Positions 26,691 to 35,432 of a DNA stretch of 64,000 nt are shown here, one piece after another. How positions within the stretch are numbered: the stretch's first letter is position 1; the number at the start of each line of letters is the position of its first letter. Below the pieces are notes generated by a model. That model was not told the DNA's origin. It saw only the letters and a program-made list of their open reading frames with translations, and ran no database searches. Source of the DNA: Leisingera sp. ANG-M1 (GTDB lineage Bacteria > Pseudomonadota > Alphaproteobacteria > Rhodobacterales > Rhodobacteraceae); assembly GCF_000813745.1 (NCBI RefSeq), contig NZ_JWLC01000008.1, forward strand, positions 62,001-126,000. The letters are read 5' to 3'. Made by a program: the position numbers and the translations under genes.

Positions 26691-27920
26691 ATGAACGGTG
26701 CCCGGCAACAGCCTGTGAACGTGGAAGGTTTCGACTTGGCAAACCCGCCGGAGGGATTTGCGGCAGATCCGTTCCCCTATTACGATGCGCTGCTGCGCAC
26801 GGCGCCGGTGCTGCCGCAGCCGGACGGTTCGCTGCTGGTGAGCCGCCACGCAGACCTGGACCGCATTTACCGTGACACCAGGCTGTTCTCCTCGGACAAG
26901 AAGAAGGTATTCGCTCCAAAGTTCGGGGACGCCTCGCCCTTGTTTGAGCATCACACCACTTCGCTGGTGTTTTCGGACCCGCCGCTGCACACAAGGGTTC
27001 GCAGGATCATGACGTCGGCTCTGACACCCCGGGCAATTGCCAAGATGGAGCCGGGGCTAGTCGCAACTGTGGATCATCTTCTGGATGGTCTGGCGGATCG
27101 CGGCCAGCCGGATCTGATTGAAGACTTTGCCGCCTCCATCCCGGTTCAGATCATTGGCAACCTGCTGGATGTGCCGATGGCAGAGCGTGCGCCGCTCAGG
27201 GACTGGTCGCTGGCGATACTCGGGGCGCTTGAGCCTGCTTTGAGCGAGGCGCAGCTGGCTGCTGGCCACCGGGCGGTCGAAGAATTCAAGATCTATCTGC
27301 AGGGCTTGATCGCGCGGCGCCGTGCCAAGCCGGGAGACCTGGAAATCGATGTGCTGACGCGGCTGATCCAGGGAGAGGGCGCGGAGGGGAAGCTCAGCGA
27401 AACCGAGCTGATCCAGAACTGCATTTTCATCCTGAATGCGGGCCATGAGACCACCACCAACCTTATCGGCAACGGGCTGGCGCTGCTCAATGACCACCCG
27501 CAGCAGAAACAGAGGCTGCAGGAGCATCCGGAGCTGATCAAACCGGCAGTGGAGGAGATGCTGCGCTTCCGCTCGCCCAACCAGCTGGGCAACCGTGAGA
27601 CGACGGCAGAGGCTGAAATCGGCGGCCTGCGGATCCCTGCCGGGACCAACCTGCATCTGCTGATCGGCGCGGCAAACCGCGATCCGGCGGTGTTTGAAGA
27701 CCCCGGCGTGTTTGACATTGCCCGGACGCCAAACCGCCATCTCGCTTTTGCGGGCGGTCCGCATGTCTGTGTCGGCCTGACGCTGGCGCGGCTGGAAGGC
27801 AGGGTTGCTATTGAACGGTTTTTAAGCCGTTTCCCGCGCTACCGCCTGAAGCCGGGCCGGATCCCTGGCGGGCGCATCCGGTTCCGCGGTTATGCTGCTT
27901 TGCCTGCCGAACTTGGCTGA
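26691..27920 (+). CDS. Cytochrome P450
   Basis: The product is a soluble bacterial class I-type P450 of 409 residues with no membrane anchor. Motifs: the I-helix oxygen-binding AGHETT at residues 250-255, the K-helix EEMLRF with ExxR, and the heme loop FAGGPHVCVG with Cys360 as heme ligand. These enzymes insert oxygen into organic substrates and need a ferredoxin and reductase. Neither is encoded nearby, so electrons must come from elsewhere. ATG 26691 is preceded by GTG 26688; AGGGGGAG at about 26678 suits the ATG. The substrate cannot be inferred. Confidence 0.95.
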   Translation: MNGARQQPVNVEGFDLANPPEGFAADPFPYYDALLRTAPVLPQPDGSLLVSRHADLDRIYRDTRLFSSDKKKVFAPKFGDASPLFEHHTTSLVFSDPPLHTRVRRIMTSALTPRAIAKMEPGLVATVDHLLDGLADRGQPDLIEDFAASIPVQIIGNLLDVPMAERAPLRDWSLAILGALEPALSEAQLAAGHRAVEEFKIYLQGLIARRRAKPGDLEIDVLTRLIQGEGAEGKLSETELIQNCIFILNAGHETTTNLIGNGLALLNDHPQQKQRLQEHPELIKPAVEEMLRFRSPNQLGNRETTAEAEIGGLRIPAGTNLHLLIGAANRDPAVFEDPGVFDIARTPNRHLAFAGGPHVCVGLTLARLEGRVAIERFLSRFPRYRLKPGRIPGGRIRFRGYAALPAELG

Positions 27921-27939
27921 TAGGCGGTCCCGTGGGGCT

Positions 27940-28656
27940 TTAGAACAGACCGGCTTCCTTTGCGGTCAGAGCCGCCTGGGTGCGGTTTTTGGCCTCGAGC
28001 TTGCGGCAGAGCGTGCGCACATGCAGCTTGATTGTCACTTCCTGCAGATCCAGCTCGCGGGCGATCTCCTTGTTTGACAGGCCGCGGCACAGCCCGTCCA
28101 GAACCTCAAGCTCCCGCGGGCTCAGTTTTTCGGCCAGGGGGTGGGAGCTGCCGGCAGCCTCCTCGCGCATCAGGTCGACCGGCACATAAATTTCGCCTGC
28201 GCTCATGAACCGGACGGCATTCAGCAGCGATTGGGCGCCCATCGTTTTGGGGATGAAACCGATGGCGCCGGCATCCAGCGCATCCTGGGCAGTGCGGGCC
28301 GGCGCGCTGCCAGACAGGATCGCGACCCCTTTGCCGCCATTGGCATCCAGCGCCTTGGAGAGCCCGTCCAGACCCGTCATGCCGGGCATATTATAGTCGA
28401 GCAGCACCAGGTCGAACGGGCCGGCGCCGGAAATCTGTTCCAGCGCACCGGGCAGGTCGGTGGCCAGAGTCACCTCTGCCCCGCCCTCGGAGCGGAGGTA
28501 GGCGGAGATTGTTTCACGGACCATGTCATGGTCGTCTGCCAGCAAAATTCGCATGAAGCCACTAGACCTGTTTTGAAATTCCCGGTCCCAGTCTACAGCG
28601 ACAAGAGTTTCAAAAGCGTCAACCTTGGATTGCGGGCTGGTAAGAGTTTTTAACAT
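27940..28656 (-). CDS. Response regulator, NarL/LuxR type
   Basis: The product is 238 residues from ATG 28656, or 204 from ATG 28554. The receiver domain starts at MRILLADDHD and has the phosphorylated Asp in LVLLDYNMPG (residue 87 of the long form) and a conserved Lys in IPKTMG. The output domain is a LuxR helix-turn-helix (LSPRELEVLDGLCRGLSNKEIARELDLQEVTIKLHV, in part). ATG 28656 has a good GAGGAG ribosome site, while ATG 28554 has none, so the extra 34 N-terminal residues may be real. A hybrid kinase gene lies about 740 bases away in divergent orientation and is the likely partner. Confidence 0.9.
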   Translation of the reverse strand: MLKTLTSPQSKVDAFETLVAVDWDREFQNRSSGFMRILLADDHDMVRETISAYLRSEGGAEVTLATDLPGALEQISGAGPFDLVLLDYNMPGMTGLDGLSKALDANGGKGVAILSGSAPARTAQDALDAGAIGFIPKTMGAQSLLNAVRFMSAGEIYVPVDLMREEAAGSSHPLAEKLSPRELEVLDGLCRGLSNKEIARELDLQEVTIKLHVRTLCRKLEAKNRTQAALTAKEAGLF

Positions 28657-28874
28657 GACCGGCTGCTCCTCAAAAATTACGGGAATTTTCCTGATTTTAT
28701 GCCGGCAGCCCGGGGTTCGGTAAGCCAGCATTAGGGTGGCCGCGGTACGCTTGAGGGTGTGCACCCTATACGGAAGGATAGAAACCTATCCCGAGGTGCC
28801 AGTTTCCGGGCGGTATGGATGTGGCATTCTTCGCCTGAACGTTGTGTTGAAGGATAGAGGAAAGGAATGCTGGA

Positions 28875-29372
28875 ATGAGGGGATTGATCTCACGTGCCGC
28901 TGCGCTGGCTTTTGCCGTGGTCACCGCCTGTGCCGCCATGGTCTCTGCCAGCGAGGATCAGCCGGTTCTACTGTCTGTGCGTTTGGCAGACGGCGGTGCG
29001 CCTGCAGAGCAGTACACGATTGACGACCTGCGGTCTTTGGCGCCGGTCACCTTTGAAACAGAAACCATCTGGACCAGCGGTCCGCAGCAGTTCACCGGTG
29101 TGCCGCTGGCTGTGTTGATGGAGCGGATGGGGGTCAGCAGCGGCCAGCTGGAGGCGCATGCGGTCAACGACTATTCGGTTCAGATTCCGGTTTCCGATGC
29201 GGTGGCGGGCGGTCCGATTGTGGCCTATGAGCGCAATGGAGCGGAGATGTCGCTGCGCAACAAGGGTCCGCTATGGGTCGTGTACCCCTATGACAGCAAT
29301 CCGGCTTACCGGACTGAAGAGGTCTATTCGCGCAGCATCTGGCAGCTGGACCGGATTGTGATCCGGCAGTGA
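28875..29372 (+). CDS. Exported molybdopterin-oxidoreductase-like protein
   Basis: The product is 165 residues with a signal peptide (LISRAAALAFAVVTACAAMVSA). The mature part resembles the sulfite-oxidase-type molybdopterin-binding fold in miniature: YTIDDLRSLAPVTFET, TGVPLAVLMERMG, YSVQIPVSDAV and GPLWVVYPYD. The cofactor Cys found in true enzymes is absent, so it is probably a periplasmic binding or sensing protein. The hybrid kinase starts 25 bases further on; together they look like a sensing module. The divergent region before it contains the small hairpin GGATAG/CTATCC at 28776-28791. Confidence 0.75.
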   Translation: MRGLISRAAALAFAVVTACAAMVSASEDQPVLLSVRLADGGAPAEQYTIDDLRSLAPVTFETETIWTSGPQQFTGVPLAVLMERMGVSSGQLEAHAVNDYSVQIPVSDAVAGGPIVAYERNGAEMSLRNKGPLWVVYPYDSNPAYRTEEVYSRSIWQLDRIVIRQ

Positions 29373-29397
29373 GCGGCAGCTTGGCGCCGACTGGGTG

Positions 29398-31881
29398 ATG
29401 CTTAACGGATTTCCAACCATGCCGCGCTGGGTTCTGGCGCTGGTGCTGGCACTGGCCGCGGCCTTGGCGGCTCAGTCGGTTCGGCTGGGCCATCAGGTGC
29501 TGCAGGAACTGGAAGGATTATCAACTGCAGCCACCGACAACATGCAGTGGAATCTGTCCCAGGCCGAGGTGGAGCATCTCAAACTGGAAAGCGCGGTGCT
29601 GACGGCCCGCTCGCCAGCTGATCTGCCGCTCTTGCGGCGGCAGTTCGATATTTACTACAGCCGGATTGCGACCTTCCGCGAGAGCCCGCTGTTCGCAGGG
29701 CTGCGGCAGAGCCCGGCCGGAACCGGTTTGCTGCAGAAGATGCAGGACCGGCTGGACCGGATGGCTGCGGTCATCGACAGCAGTGACCAGCAGCTGCTGG
29801 ACAGGCTTTCTGATCTGGCTGAGGAATTACAGCAAAACAGCGGTGATGTACGCGAACTGGCCCTGTTCGGGGTTGTTCTGCAGGTGGAGGATTCCAAGGA
29901 CAAGCGGCTGCAGCTGTTTACCATCCTGGCGCGGCTGGGCTGGGTTGTTCTGGCCTTGGTACTGGCACTGGCATTGGCTGCGCTGCTGCTGGGGCGGCTC
30001 TATCGCAAAGGCCGCAGGCTGGCAAAGGAGCGCGCCCGGGCGGCCGCCCGGATGGAGGCGATGATCGCGTCCTCGCTGGATGCCATCCTTGTGGTTGGGG
30101 CAGACGGGCGGATCCAGGCCTTTAACGGTGCTGCGGAAACAGTGTTCGGCTACAGCCGCGAAGAGGCGGTAGGCCAGTCCATGGTCAACCTGATCGTGCC
30201 GGACCATCTGCAGGAAGCCCACAAAGCGGGGATGCGGCGGTTTTTGCAGACCGGAGAGGCCCGGGTTGCGGGCAAGGGGCGGCTGCAGCTGGAGGCGCGG
30301 CGCAAATCGGGAGAGCTGTTTCCGGTCGAGCTGTCTGTCTCGGTCAGCCAATCCGGCACCGACATGGTCTTTGTCAGTTTCCTGCGGGATATCTCTGACC
30401 GGATTGCAGCGGAAGAGGAGCTGCGGCGGGCCCGGGACGATGCGCTGGCGGGTGAACGGGCCAAACACAATCTGCTGACGGTGATGAGCCACGAGATGCG
30501 GACACCTTTGACCGGTGTGCTTGGGGCGATAGATCTGATCGAAGGCACCGGGCCGACGCCGGAACAGCGCCGGTACTTGCAGGCGATGCGGGTTTCCGGT
30601 GAACTTCTGCTGCACCACGTGAATGACGTGCTGGAGCTGTCACGGCTGGAATCCGGTGCCGACACTGAGAAGCTGCGGATTTTTGATCTCGAAGAACTGG
30701 TCAGCGGCCTGGTGGAAAGCCAGCAGGCCAGCGCCAAGGGGCGCGGCATAGACCTGTCGCTGCATTGCAGCCTGGGCGGCAAGAGCGTTGTGGCAGGCCG
30801 TCCCAGAGCGGTGCAGCAGGTTTTGCTGAACCTGATCGGCAATGCGCTGAAATTCACCGGAGAAGGGGCGGTGAGCGTGGATGTGATGCGGCTGCAGGGC
30901 AGTGAAACGGTGGAACTCCATGTCGCCGATACCGGCAAGGGCATCGCGCCTGAGGATCTTGAGAGGATCTTTGAAGACTTTATCACTTTGGATGCCAGCT
31001 ATGGCCGCGGCAGCGAGGGGACCGGGCTGGGCCTGTCGATCACCAAGCGGCTGGTGCATGCCATGGGCGGCAGCATCAGCTGCGAAAGCGAAGTGGGCGA
31101 AGGCAGCCTGTTTACCATTTCCTTGCCGCTGCCGCCGGCCAAGGCGCCGCCGCGCCGCCAGGAGCAGGGTCGGCCCCGGCCGAACGGGGCCTGCCGCCTG
31201 CTGATCGCCGAAGACAACGATATCAACCGCGAACTCCTGGCAACAATGCTGCGCCAGGAAGGACACCATGTCACTGCAGCACCGGGCGGGGCAGAAGCAG
31301 TGCAGGCAGCGGCGGAGGAGCGGTTTGATCTGATCCTGATGGACATCAGCATGCCGCATGTAGACGGGATTGAGGCGTTGAGCCGGATCCGCAGCCAGAA
31401 TCTGGCTGAGGGCACGGATATCGTTGCGCTCACCGCCCATGCCGCGGCGGAAGATCATGCCCGCATTCTGGAGGCAGGTTTTGCCGAGGTGCTGACGAAA
31501 CCCGCCAATAAGGCTGAACTCGCCGATGTGATCGCCCGCCGGGCCGGCGGCGGAGTGAAGGCGCTGCCGCGAACGGAGTCCGACATCCATCAGTTCTTCG
31601 AGGCCCTGGGGAAAGAACAGGCCCGAAGCTTTCTGATTGCCTTTTGCGATGAAGTGAAGGCGCTGCAGGACCAGCTGCTGGGTGCCGGGATGCTGGAAGA
31701 CGGCCAGCGCAAAGAGGCTCACCGGCTGGCAGGCTCTGCGGCGGTGCTGGGGCTGCCGGACTTGCGGGCCGCAATGCTTGCCATCGAGACCGCGCCGGAA
31801 GATGAACCGCCGCCTCTGGCTCCCTTTCAGCAAGCCTGGGCGGGGGCAGAAGCGGCTCTTGCTCCGCATTTACGCGGCTGA
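29398..31881 (+). CDS. Hybrid sensor histidine kinase (PAS-HisKA-HATPase-REC-Hpt)
   Basis: The product is 827 residues. Two transmembrane helices (residues about 10-28 and 183-203) enclose a periplasmic helical sensor. Then come a PAS domain (about 220-335), HisKA with phosphorylated H365 (LTVMSHEMRTPLTG), a HATPase (NLIGNALKFTGEG, DTGKGI, GTGLGLSI), a receiver with D649 (LILMDISMPH) and a C-terminal Hpt with H775 (KEAHRLAGSAAVLG). This is a four-step phosphorelay ending in Hpt, which would pass phosphate to a separate regulator, most plausibly the NarL-type one at 27940-28656. The gene is preceded by GTG at 29395; the ribosome site is weak. Confidence 0.93.
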   Translation: MLNGFPTMPRWVLALVLALAAALAAQSVRLGHQVLQELEGLSTAATDNMQWNLSQAEVEHLKLESAVLTARSPADLPLLRRQFDIYYSRIATFRESPLFAGLRQSPAGTGLLQKMQDRLDRMAAVIDSSDQQLLDRLSDLAEELQQNSGDVRELALFGVVLQVEDSKDKRLQLFTILARLGWVVLALVLALALAALLLGRLYRKGRRLAKERARAAARMEAMIASSLDAILVVGADGRIQAFNGAAETVFGYSREEAVGQSMVNLIVPDHLQEAHKAGMRRFLQTGEARVAGKGRLQLEARRKSGELFPVELSVSVSQSGTDMVFVSFLRDISDRIAAEEELRRARDDALAGERAKHNLLTVMSHEMRTPLTGVLGAIDLIEGTGPTPEQRRYLQAMRVSGELLLHHVNDVLELSRLESGADTEKLRIFDLEELVSGLVESQQASAKGRGIDLSLHCSLGGKSVVAGRPRAVQQVLLNLIGNALKFTGEGAVSVDVMRLQGSETVELHVADTGKGIAPEDLERIFEDFITLDASYGRGSEGTGLGLSITKRLVHAMGGSISCESEVGEGSLFTISLPLPPAKAPPRRQEQGRPRPNGACRLLIAEDNDINRELLATMLRQEGHHVTAAPGGAEAVQAAAEERFDLILMDISMPHVDGIEALSRIRSQNLAEGTDIVALTAHAAAEDHARILEAGFAEVLTKPANKAELADVIARRAGGGVKALPRTESDIHQFFEALGKEQARSFLIAFCDEVKALQDQLLGAGMLEDGQRKEAHRLAGSAAVLGLPDLRAAMLAIETAPEDEPPPLAPFQQAWAGAEAALAPHLRG

Positions 31882-31922
31882 GTGTAAGGCAGCGGTTGCG
31901 AGGCCTGCGCCCGAAACCAATA

Positions 31923-31950
31923 GGGGTCAAAGCATTTCTGCTTTGACCCC
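31923..31950. terminator. Perfect hairpin between kinase gene and tRNA-Asn
   Basis: GGGGTCAAAGCA and TGCTTTGACCCC form a perfect 12-bp stem with loop TTTC. It lies between the converging kinase and tRNA genes. No long T tract follows on either side, so its terminator function is likely but not certain. Confidence 0.6.
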
Positions 31951-31958
31951 TGGAAACT

Positions 31959-32033
31959 TGGCTCCGGCGGTAGGGATCGAACCTACGACCAATTGATTAA
32001 CAGTCAACTGCTCTACCGCTGAGCTACGCCGGA
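31959..32033 (-). tRNA. tRNA-Asn(GTT), copy 1
   Basis: The minus strand folds into a full cloverleaf of 75 bases with encoded CCA. The acceptor stem is TCCGGCG/CGCCGGA, the anticodon loop CTGTTAA carries GTT, and the T arm reads GTAGGTTCGATCCCTAC. It is identical in sequence to the copy at 44762-44836. Confidence 0.97.
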
Positions 32034-32818
32034 ATGTGAGGCGTCGTATAGAAGTTCCAACATCCGGCGTCCAGAGGGAAAATTCCTTTTCCCAAGATTT
32101 TTTGACGGTGCGGTTGTGAGCCGGGCGAACGCTTTGTCGAGATGCGAAAAAGAGCGCGGTGCCGAGGGTTCAGGACCTCATAGTTGCGGGATTTCAGGCA
32201 GCATTTGGCATGGCTGATCCTGAACAACCAACAATCTGACAGAAGCTGTGAAGGGAGGGGGCGTCAGCAATTGATTCTGCGGATCAATTCGACCCGGGAC
32301 GGGCGTTGGACCTGTGCCCCGCCCGCCGTCGCGCCTGCATCGAACATGGGTGCAGCCACTGCAGGGAATCTGAGTGGCGCGTCTGCCGCCTCCAGAAGCA
32401 ATGCCGGTCCAGGCAGAGCAGGCTGCCAAGGACAGGGCTGGCGAAGCACGCCTGGCGGTCGAGATGATCGAGCCTGCCCGTCCCAGCGGCCATTGCGGCT
32501 GCCGCTGGACTGCAGCGCTGTTGAGAGATGCAGGCCGGACAGTGAACTTCATGCGGACCGGTTGCATGTGGCGGCAGGAGGGGACACAAACATCGAGAAG
32601 GCGTTTCCGGTTGAACGGCGGCTCCTGTGCCAGGCTCTGCCAGCCCCGGCAGCAGGCCTTTCCGCCTTCAATTCAGGTAACAGCCTTAGAGAAAGCAAAT
32701 GCCGGCAAGGCATCCTGAGACTGCAAATTGGATCCACGAACAGGGAGCACCAAAGGCGCGATATTCAATGAACCCGCAAGTAAAGGGTCAAGACATTGCG
32801 GTTTCGCAAGGCTGAACC
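32034..32818. other. Gene-poor spacer between tRNA-Asn and the island
   Basis: The 785 bases contain only overlapping open frames on both strands without ribosome sites, domain signatures or sensible composition; I do not support any of them as genes. Before island entry this was the spacer between two tandem tRNA-Asn genes. It may contain decayed remains of earlier insertions, but nothing can be recognised. Confidence 0.5.
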
Positions 32819-32856
32819 AAAAAAGCCCTTAAGTCATCGACTTAAGGGCTTTTTTT
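32819..32856 (-). terminator. Terminator originally behind the second tRNA-Asn
   Basis: AGCCCTTAAGTC and GACTTAAGGGCT pair perfectly over 12 bp, flanked by A and T runs on both sides. It lies directly behind the 3' tRNA fragment, and a near-copy lies behind the intact tRNA at 44725-44760. Confidence 0.85.
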
Positions 32857-32903
32857 TGGCTCCGGCGGTAGGGATCGAACCTACGACCAATTGATTAACA
32901 GTC
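32857..32903 (-). repeat. Left att repeat: 3' fragment of tRNA-Asn
   Basis: The 47 bases from the CCA end to the anticodon loop are identical to the intact tRNA-Asn; identity stops abruptly after AACAGTC, at the anticodon loop. It is a remnant of integration and not a functional tRNA. Tyrosine recombinases commonly cross over in the anticodon loop, which fits this breakpoint. Confidence 0.92.
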
Positions 32904-32995
32904 CGATGTGCTCTCGCTAACTCATTGATATTTTGCAAATATGGATTTTTTTAGCTCAGATTTGCCCCACCAAGAAGTGGTTGTTTCAGCAAGCT

Positions 32996-33027
32996 TGGTT
33001 CATTGAACCTACGACAAAAAGATACGA
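32996..33027 (+). repeat. Left copy of 32-base subterminal repeat (possible integrase arm site)
   Basis: It begins TGGTTC, contains the small palindrome GGTTCATTGAACC and ends AAAAGATACGA. 26 of 32 positions match the copy at 44666-44697 in the same orientation. It lies about 90 bases inside the left att repeat. Confidence 0.6.
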
Positions 33028-33114
33028 AAGATGTTTGGCAAAACCTGGGGTAATGTCCTCGTGAAGTAGTCATTCTATGGCAACTAAAACTACAATAAGG
33101 CACTGAAAGTAAAA

Positions 33115-33861
33115 ATGAAACAGATCCAGCTTGCCGATGGGCTCGAAACGTTGCGAAGGGAGCTTGATCTTGGGCAGATTATGGCGCTCATCGAACGAAC
33201 AGCAAGGTGGGTCTCACCAGGGACGTTTGCCTATCTGCCTCTATGGTTTCCGGAGCATTCGCGGAAAGCGCATTTTTATAAGTCGAACTGGTCAGAACCT
33301 CAGATGAATACGAGCAGAACCAATGGGAGCGTAGTCCACAAGGTCGAAGGAAACGTCCATGCGAACAAGGCGCTTACCTTCGCTCTGGGACTTCGATCAA
33401 AGGAAAGAACAAACTGGTCTTGTTGTCATATCTGGGGCATCGACGATGCTGCATACCAAGTAGAGAACTCGGTTGTTCAGGATCCACGTTTCTTTTCTTG
33501 TGTTGGAAACATGGTTTTGCTTCCGACTCCATTGAAAGCATTTACTGATGTGATGTCTGAGGTGAAAATCCGACTTCGGGTGTGCGCAACAAATCTCTAC
33601 GGCTGGCATTGCGATCATCCTGATATTGAGCAAGCCGCTGAAGATGTTCTCACCTGGACCGATTGGACTGATTATCCGAGTTCTTGGCCAAAGGCGAGAG
33701 GTGCAAGTTATCCTGATGGAACCGTTCCTTTCTCGGAGCATATCAAGAAAGCTGCTGATCGCAGGAAGGAAACCATTCGCCAGGACCTCTTGGCTGCGGG
33801 ACCGCACTATCCGCGAGAAAGCGTCAAAGCCGCTTTGGATTATTGGAAAATCAGTCTGTAG
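33115..33861 (+). CDS. Unknown island protein, possible HNH-type nuclease
   Basis: The product is 248 residues with no signal peptide or membrane segment. The centre has C103-C104-H105-I-W, then about 25 residues later S128-C129-V-G-N132-M-V-L-L-P137. This spacing is like the C/H-x...N pair of some HNH endonucleases, but a full zinc-ribbon is not seen and the assignment is tentative. Two further WH/CDH motifs occur near residues 163-167. Base composition is AT-rich as in the rest of the island. The ribosome site is weak. It faces the integrase gene. Confidence 0.65.
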   Translation: MKQIQLADGLETLRRELDLGQIMALIERTARWVSPGTFAYLPLWFPEHSRKAHFYKSNWSEPQMNTSRTNGSVVHKVEGNVHANKALTFALGLRSKERTNWSCCHIWGIDDAAYQVENSVVQDPRFFSCVGNMVLLPTPLKAFTDVMSEVKIRLRVCATNLYGWHCDHPDIEQAAEDVLTWTDWTDYPSSWPKARGASYPDGTVPFSEHIKKAADRRKETIRQDLLAAGPHYPRESVKAALDYWKISL

Positions 33862-33950
33862 CTAAGAGGGTTAACTGAGGTGAAGGAGCAAGACCCGCAT
33901 GCGAATGCGGGTCTTGCTTGTCGACTTTGTAAGAGAAGAAAGCCTCAAAC

Positions 33951-35027
33951 TTAGTGCTTAGAATCTCCGACAGGTTCCTTGATCGCGATTGCATTACCTT
34001 TAAGGAAGTCTACGGCAGCTGCCTCTTTGCGAAGATGATCCGGAGCGAACCTTGCATAGATTTCCTCAGTAACTTTTACTGATGAGTGTCCCAGATATTG
34101 AGAAACGCGCGCCATTTCACACCCGCTGGCCACCATGTGCACAACAGCGGTATGGCGAAGGACGTGAGGTGTGACCTTCCCAGGAAGTTTGGCCCGCTGC
34201 ACGGCTTTTCTAAAAGCATTTTGGATGCTTTTCAGGCCCTCACCTTTGTATTCGACGACGAAGTCAGAATAGCCTACGCCCTTCCATTGCTTCAGCAACT
34301 CAGTCGTTCCTGCATTCATAGGCACAAACGCACGAGCTTTGGCATGCGTTTTCTCCTTGACCCGAAGATCAATGGTGCGCGTATCAAAATCAACGCGATC
34401 CCAGGTTAGCTCCAGGATAGCGCCAATTCTGCCAGCAGTGGATAGCATCAGAACGGTTGCGACATGGAGATGAGGAGTTTGCTGAGTTTCAGCAAGTAGC
34501 GCCTGGATTTCGATTGCAGTCAGCCAGCGATCAACCTAATTTGGTCTGGTCGGTTTCGTCAGTTTGTAGGGCTCCTCGCCAATCATTTTCTTCCTCCATG
34601 CGAAGTTGAGCGTGGACTGCACCAGATTGATTTCGTTATACAATGTCGTATTAGAGATCTCTCTACCGTTGTTTTGTTTGAACTTTTTTCTGCGGGCAGT
34701 GGCATACTTTTTCACCAACGCGTCGTCGATTTCCGATGGTTCATAGTCCCCCAAAAACGGACCTATGTCTTTCCACATCGACTTCAGTTGTTGCTCTGTG
34801 CGGCGTCCCGCGAGATGCTCCTGGTAACTCATCCAAAGGTTTTTGAATTTGAGTTTCCCCTGCTGCAGAATGCGCTGCGCTTTGTAAATTTTCTGACCTT
34901 CAGGCCAAGCCTCAGCCAGCGTTTTTGCTTCTAATTGATGTCTGCGGCGCTTCTTCTTGCCATCAACAACGTCATACCATGTCACGCAGTAGCCTCCGCG
35001 CAACTTGCCTATGCGGAATGGTTGCAT
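33951..35027 (-). pseudogene. Tyrosine integrase interrupted by an in-frame TAG
   Basis: The N-terminal arm- and core-binding half (MQPFRIGKLRGGYCVTWYDV...YKLTKPTRPN) stops at TAG 34536-34538. The very next codons continue in the same frame with VDRWLTAIEIQALL and the complete catalytic half, to a stop at 33951. That half has Arg in STAGRIGAILELTW, HVLRHTAVVHM, LGHSSVKVT and the nucleophile Tyr in EEIYARF. Without the TAG the protein would be 357 residues, normal for tRNA-targeting integrases. A single base change explains it; nonsense suppression or separate translation of the halves cannot be excluded. It ends 90 bases from the HNH-like gene. Confidence 0.9.
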
Positions 35028-35182
35028 TTTTCATACTCCTTGATGGTAGAGACGGGGATGCGCAGTAGCTTCTTGCCAACGCGATAAGCGTCGATTTTTC
35101 CGATGGAAATGAGATTCCTGACTGTGTTTGCTGAACACTGCCAGCGCGTTGCCAATTGTTCTGGGGTGAAACATTGATCCAT
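35009..35182 (-). CDS. Excisionase-like helix-turn-helix protein 1
   Basis: The product has 57 residues (MDQCFTPEQLATRWQCSANT at the N-terminus). It is a MerR/Xis-type winged helix: FTPEQLATRWQCS, then TVRNLISIGKIDAYRVGKK and LLRIPVSTIKEYE. Its end overlaps the integrase start by 19 bases, so it is transcribed with int. Such proteins bend att DNA and steer excision, or control int expression. Confidence 0.85.
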   Translation of the reverse strand: MDQCFTPEQLATRWQCSANTVRNLISIGKIDAYRVGKKLLRIPVSTIKEYEKCNHSA

Positions 35183-35270
35183 TGTTTTGCCTTTCCCGAG
35201 GCGACGCCGAGCACTTCAGAAACGCGCTGCGTTTCTGGCTTGCTCGACGAAGGCAGTTAGAGGTAGAAAT

Positions 35271-35432
35271 TCAGCGTTGTCTTTCGAACATCGACACAGC
35301 GGTTTCTGGAACGCGCATCAGTCGCCCAACTCGAAAGTGAGGCAGTTGGCCAGAGACGATTGCGTCTCTGACAGTTTGCATAGAACAGCCCCATCGTTCA
35401 GCGAGCTGCTTAGGGGTGAAAATCTTCTCCAT
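35271..35432 (-). CDS. Excisionase-like helix-turn-helix protein 2
   Basis: The product has 53 residues: MEKIFTPKQLAERWGCSMQT, then VRDAIVSGQLPHFRVGRLMR and VPETAVSMFERQR. It is clearly a paralogue of the protein encoded 88 bases downstream (same FTP.QLA.RW.CS and RVG..L.R(I/V)P framework), so the pair probably arose by duplication. GGAA lies ten bases before the ATG. Confidence 0.82.
   Translation of the reverse strand: MEKIFTPKQLAERWGCSMQTVRDAIVSGQLPHFRVGRLMRVPETAVSMFERQR

Noticed and set aside
32184-32771. Open frame of 195 codons, plus overlapping frames on the other strand
   Set aside because: No ribosome site, no family resemblance, and low-complexity composition on every strand; the interval looks like non-coding spacer.
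32857-32903. A third tRNA-Asn gene
   Set aside because: Only the 3' two-thirds are present and the 5' half is unrelated sequence, so it cannot fold; it is an att remnant.
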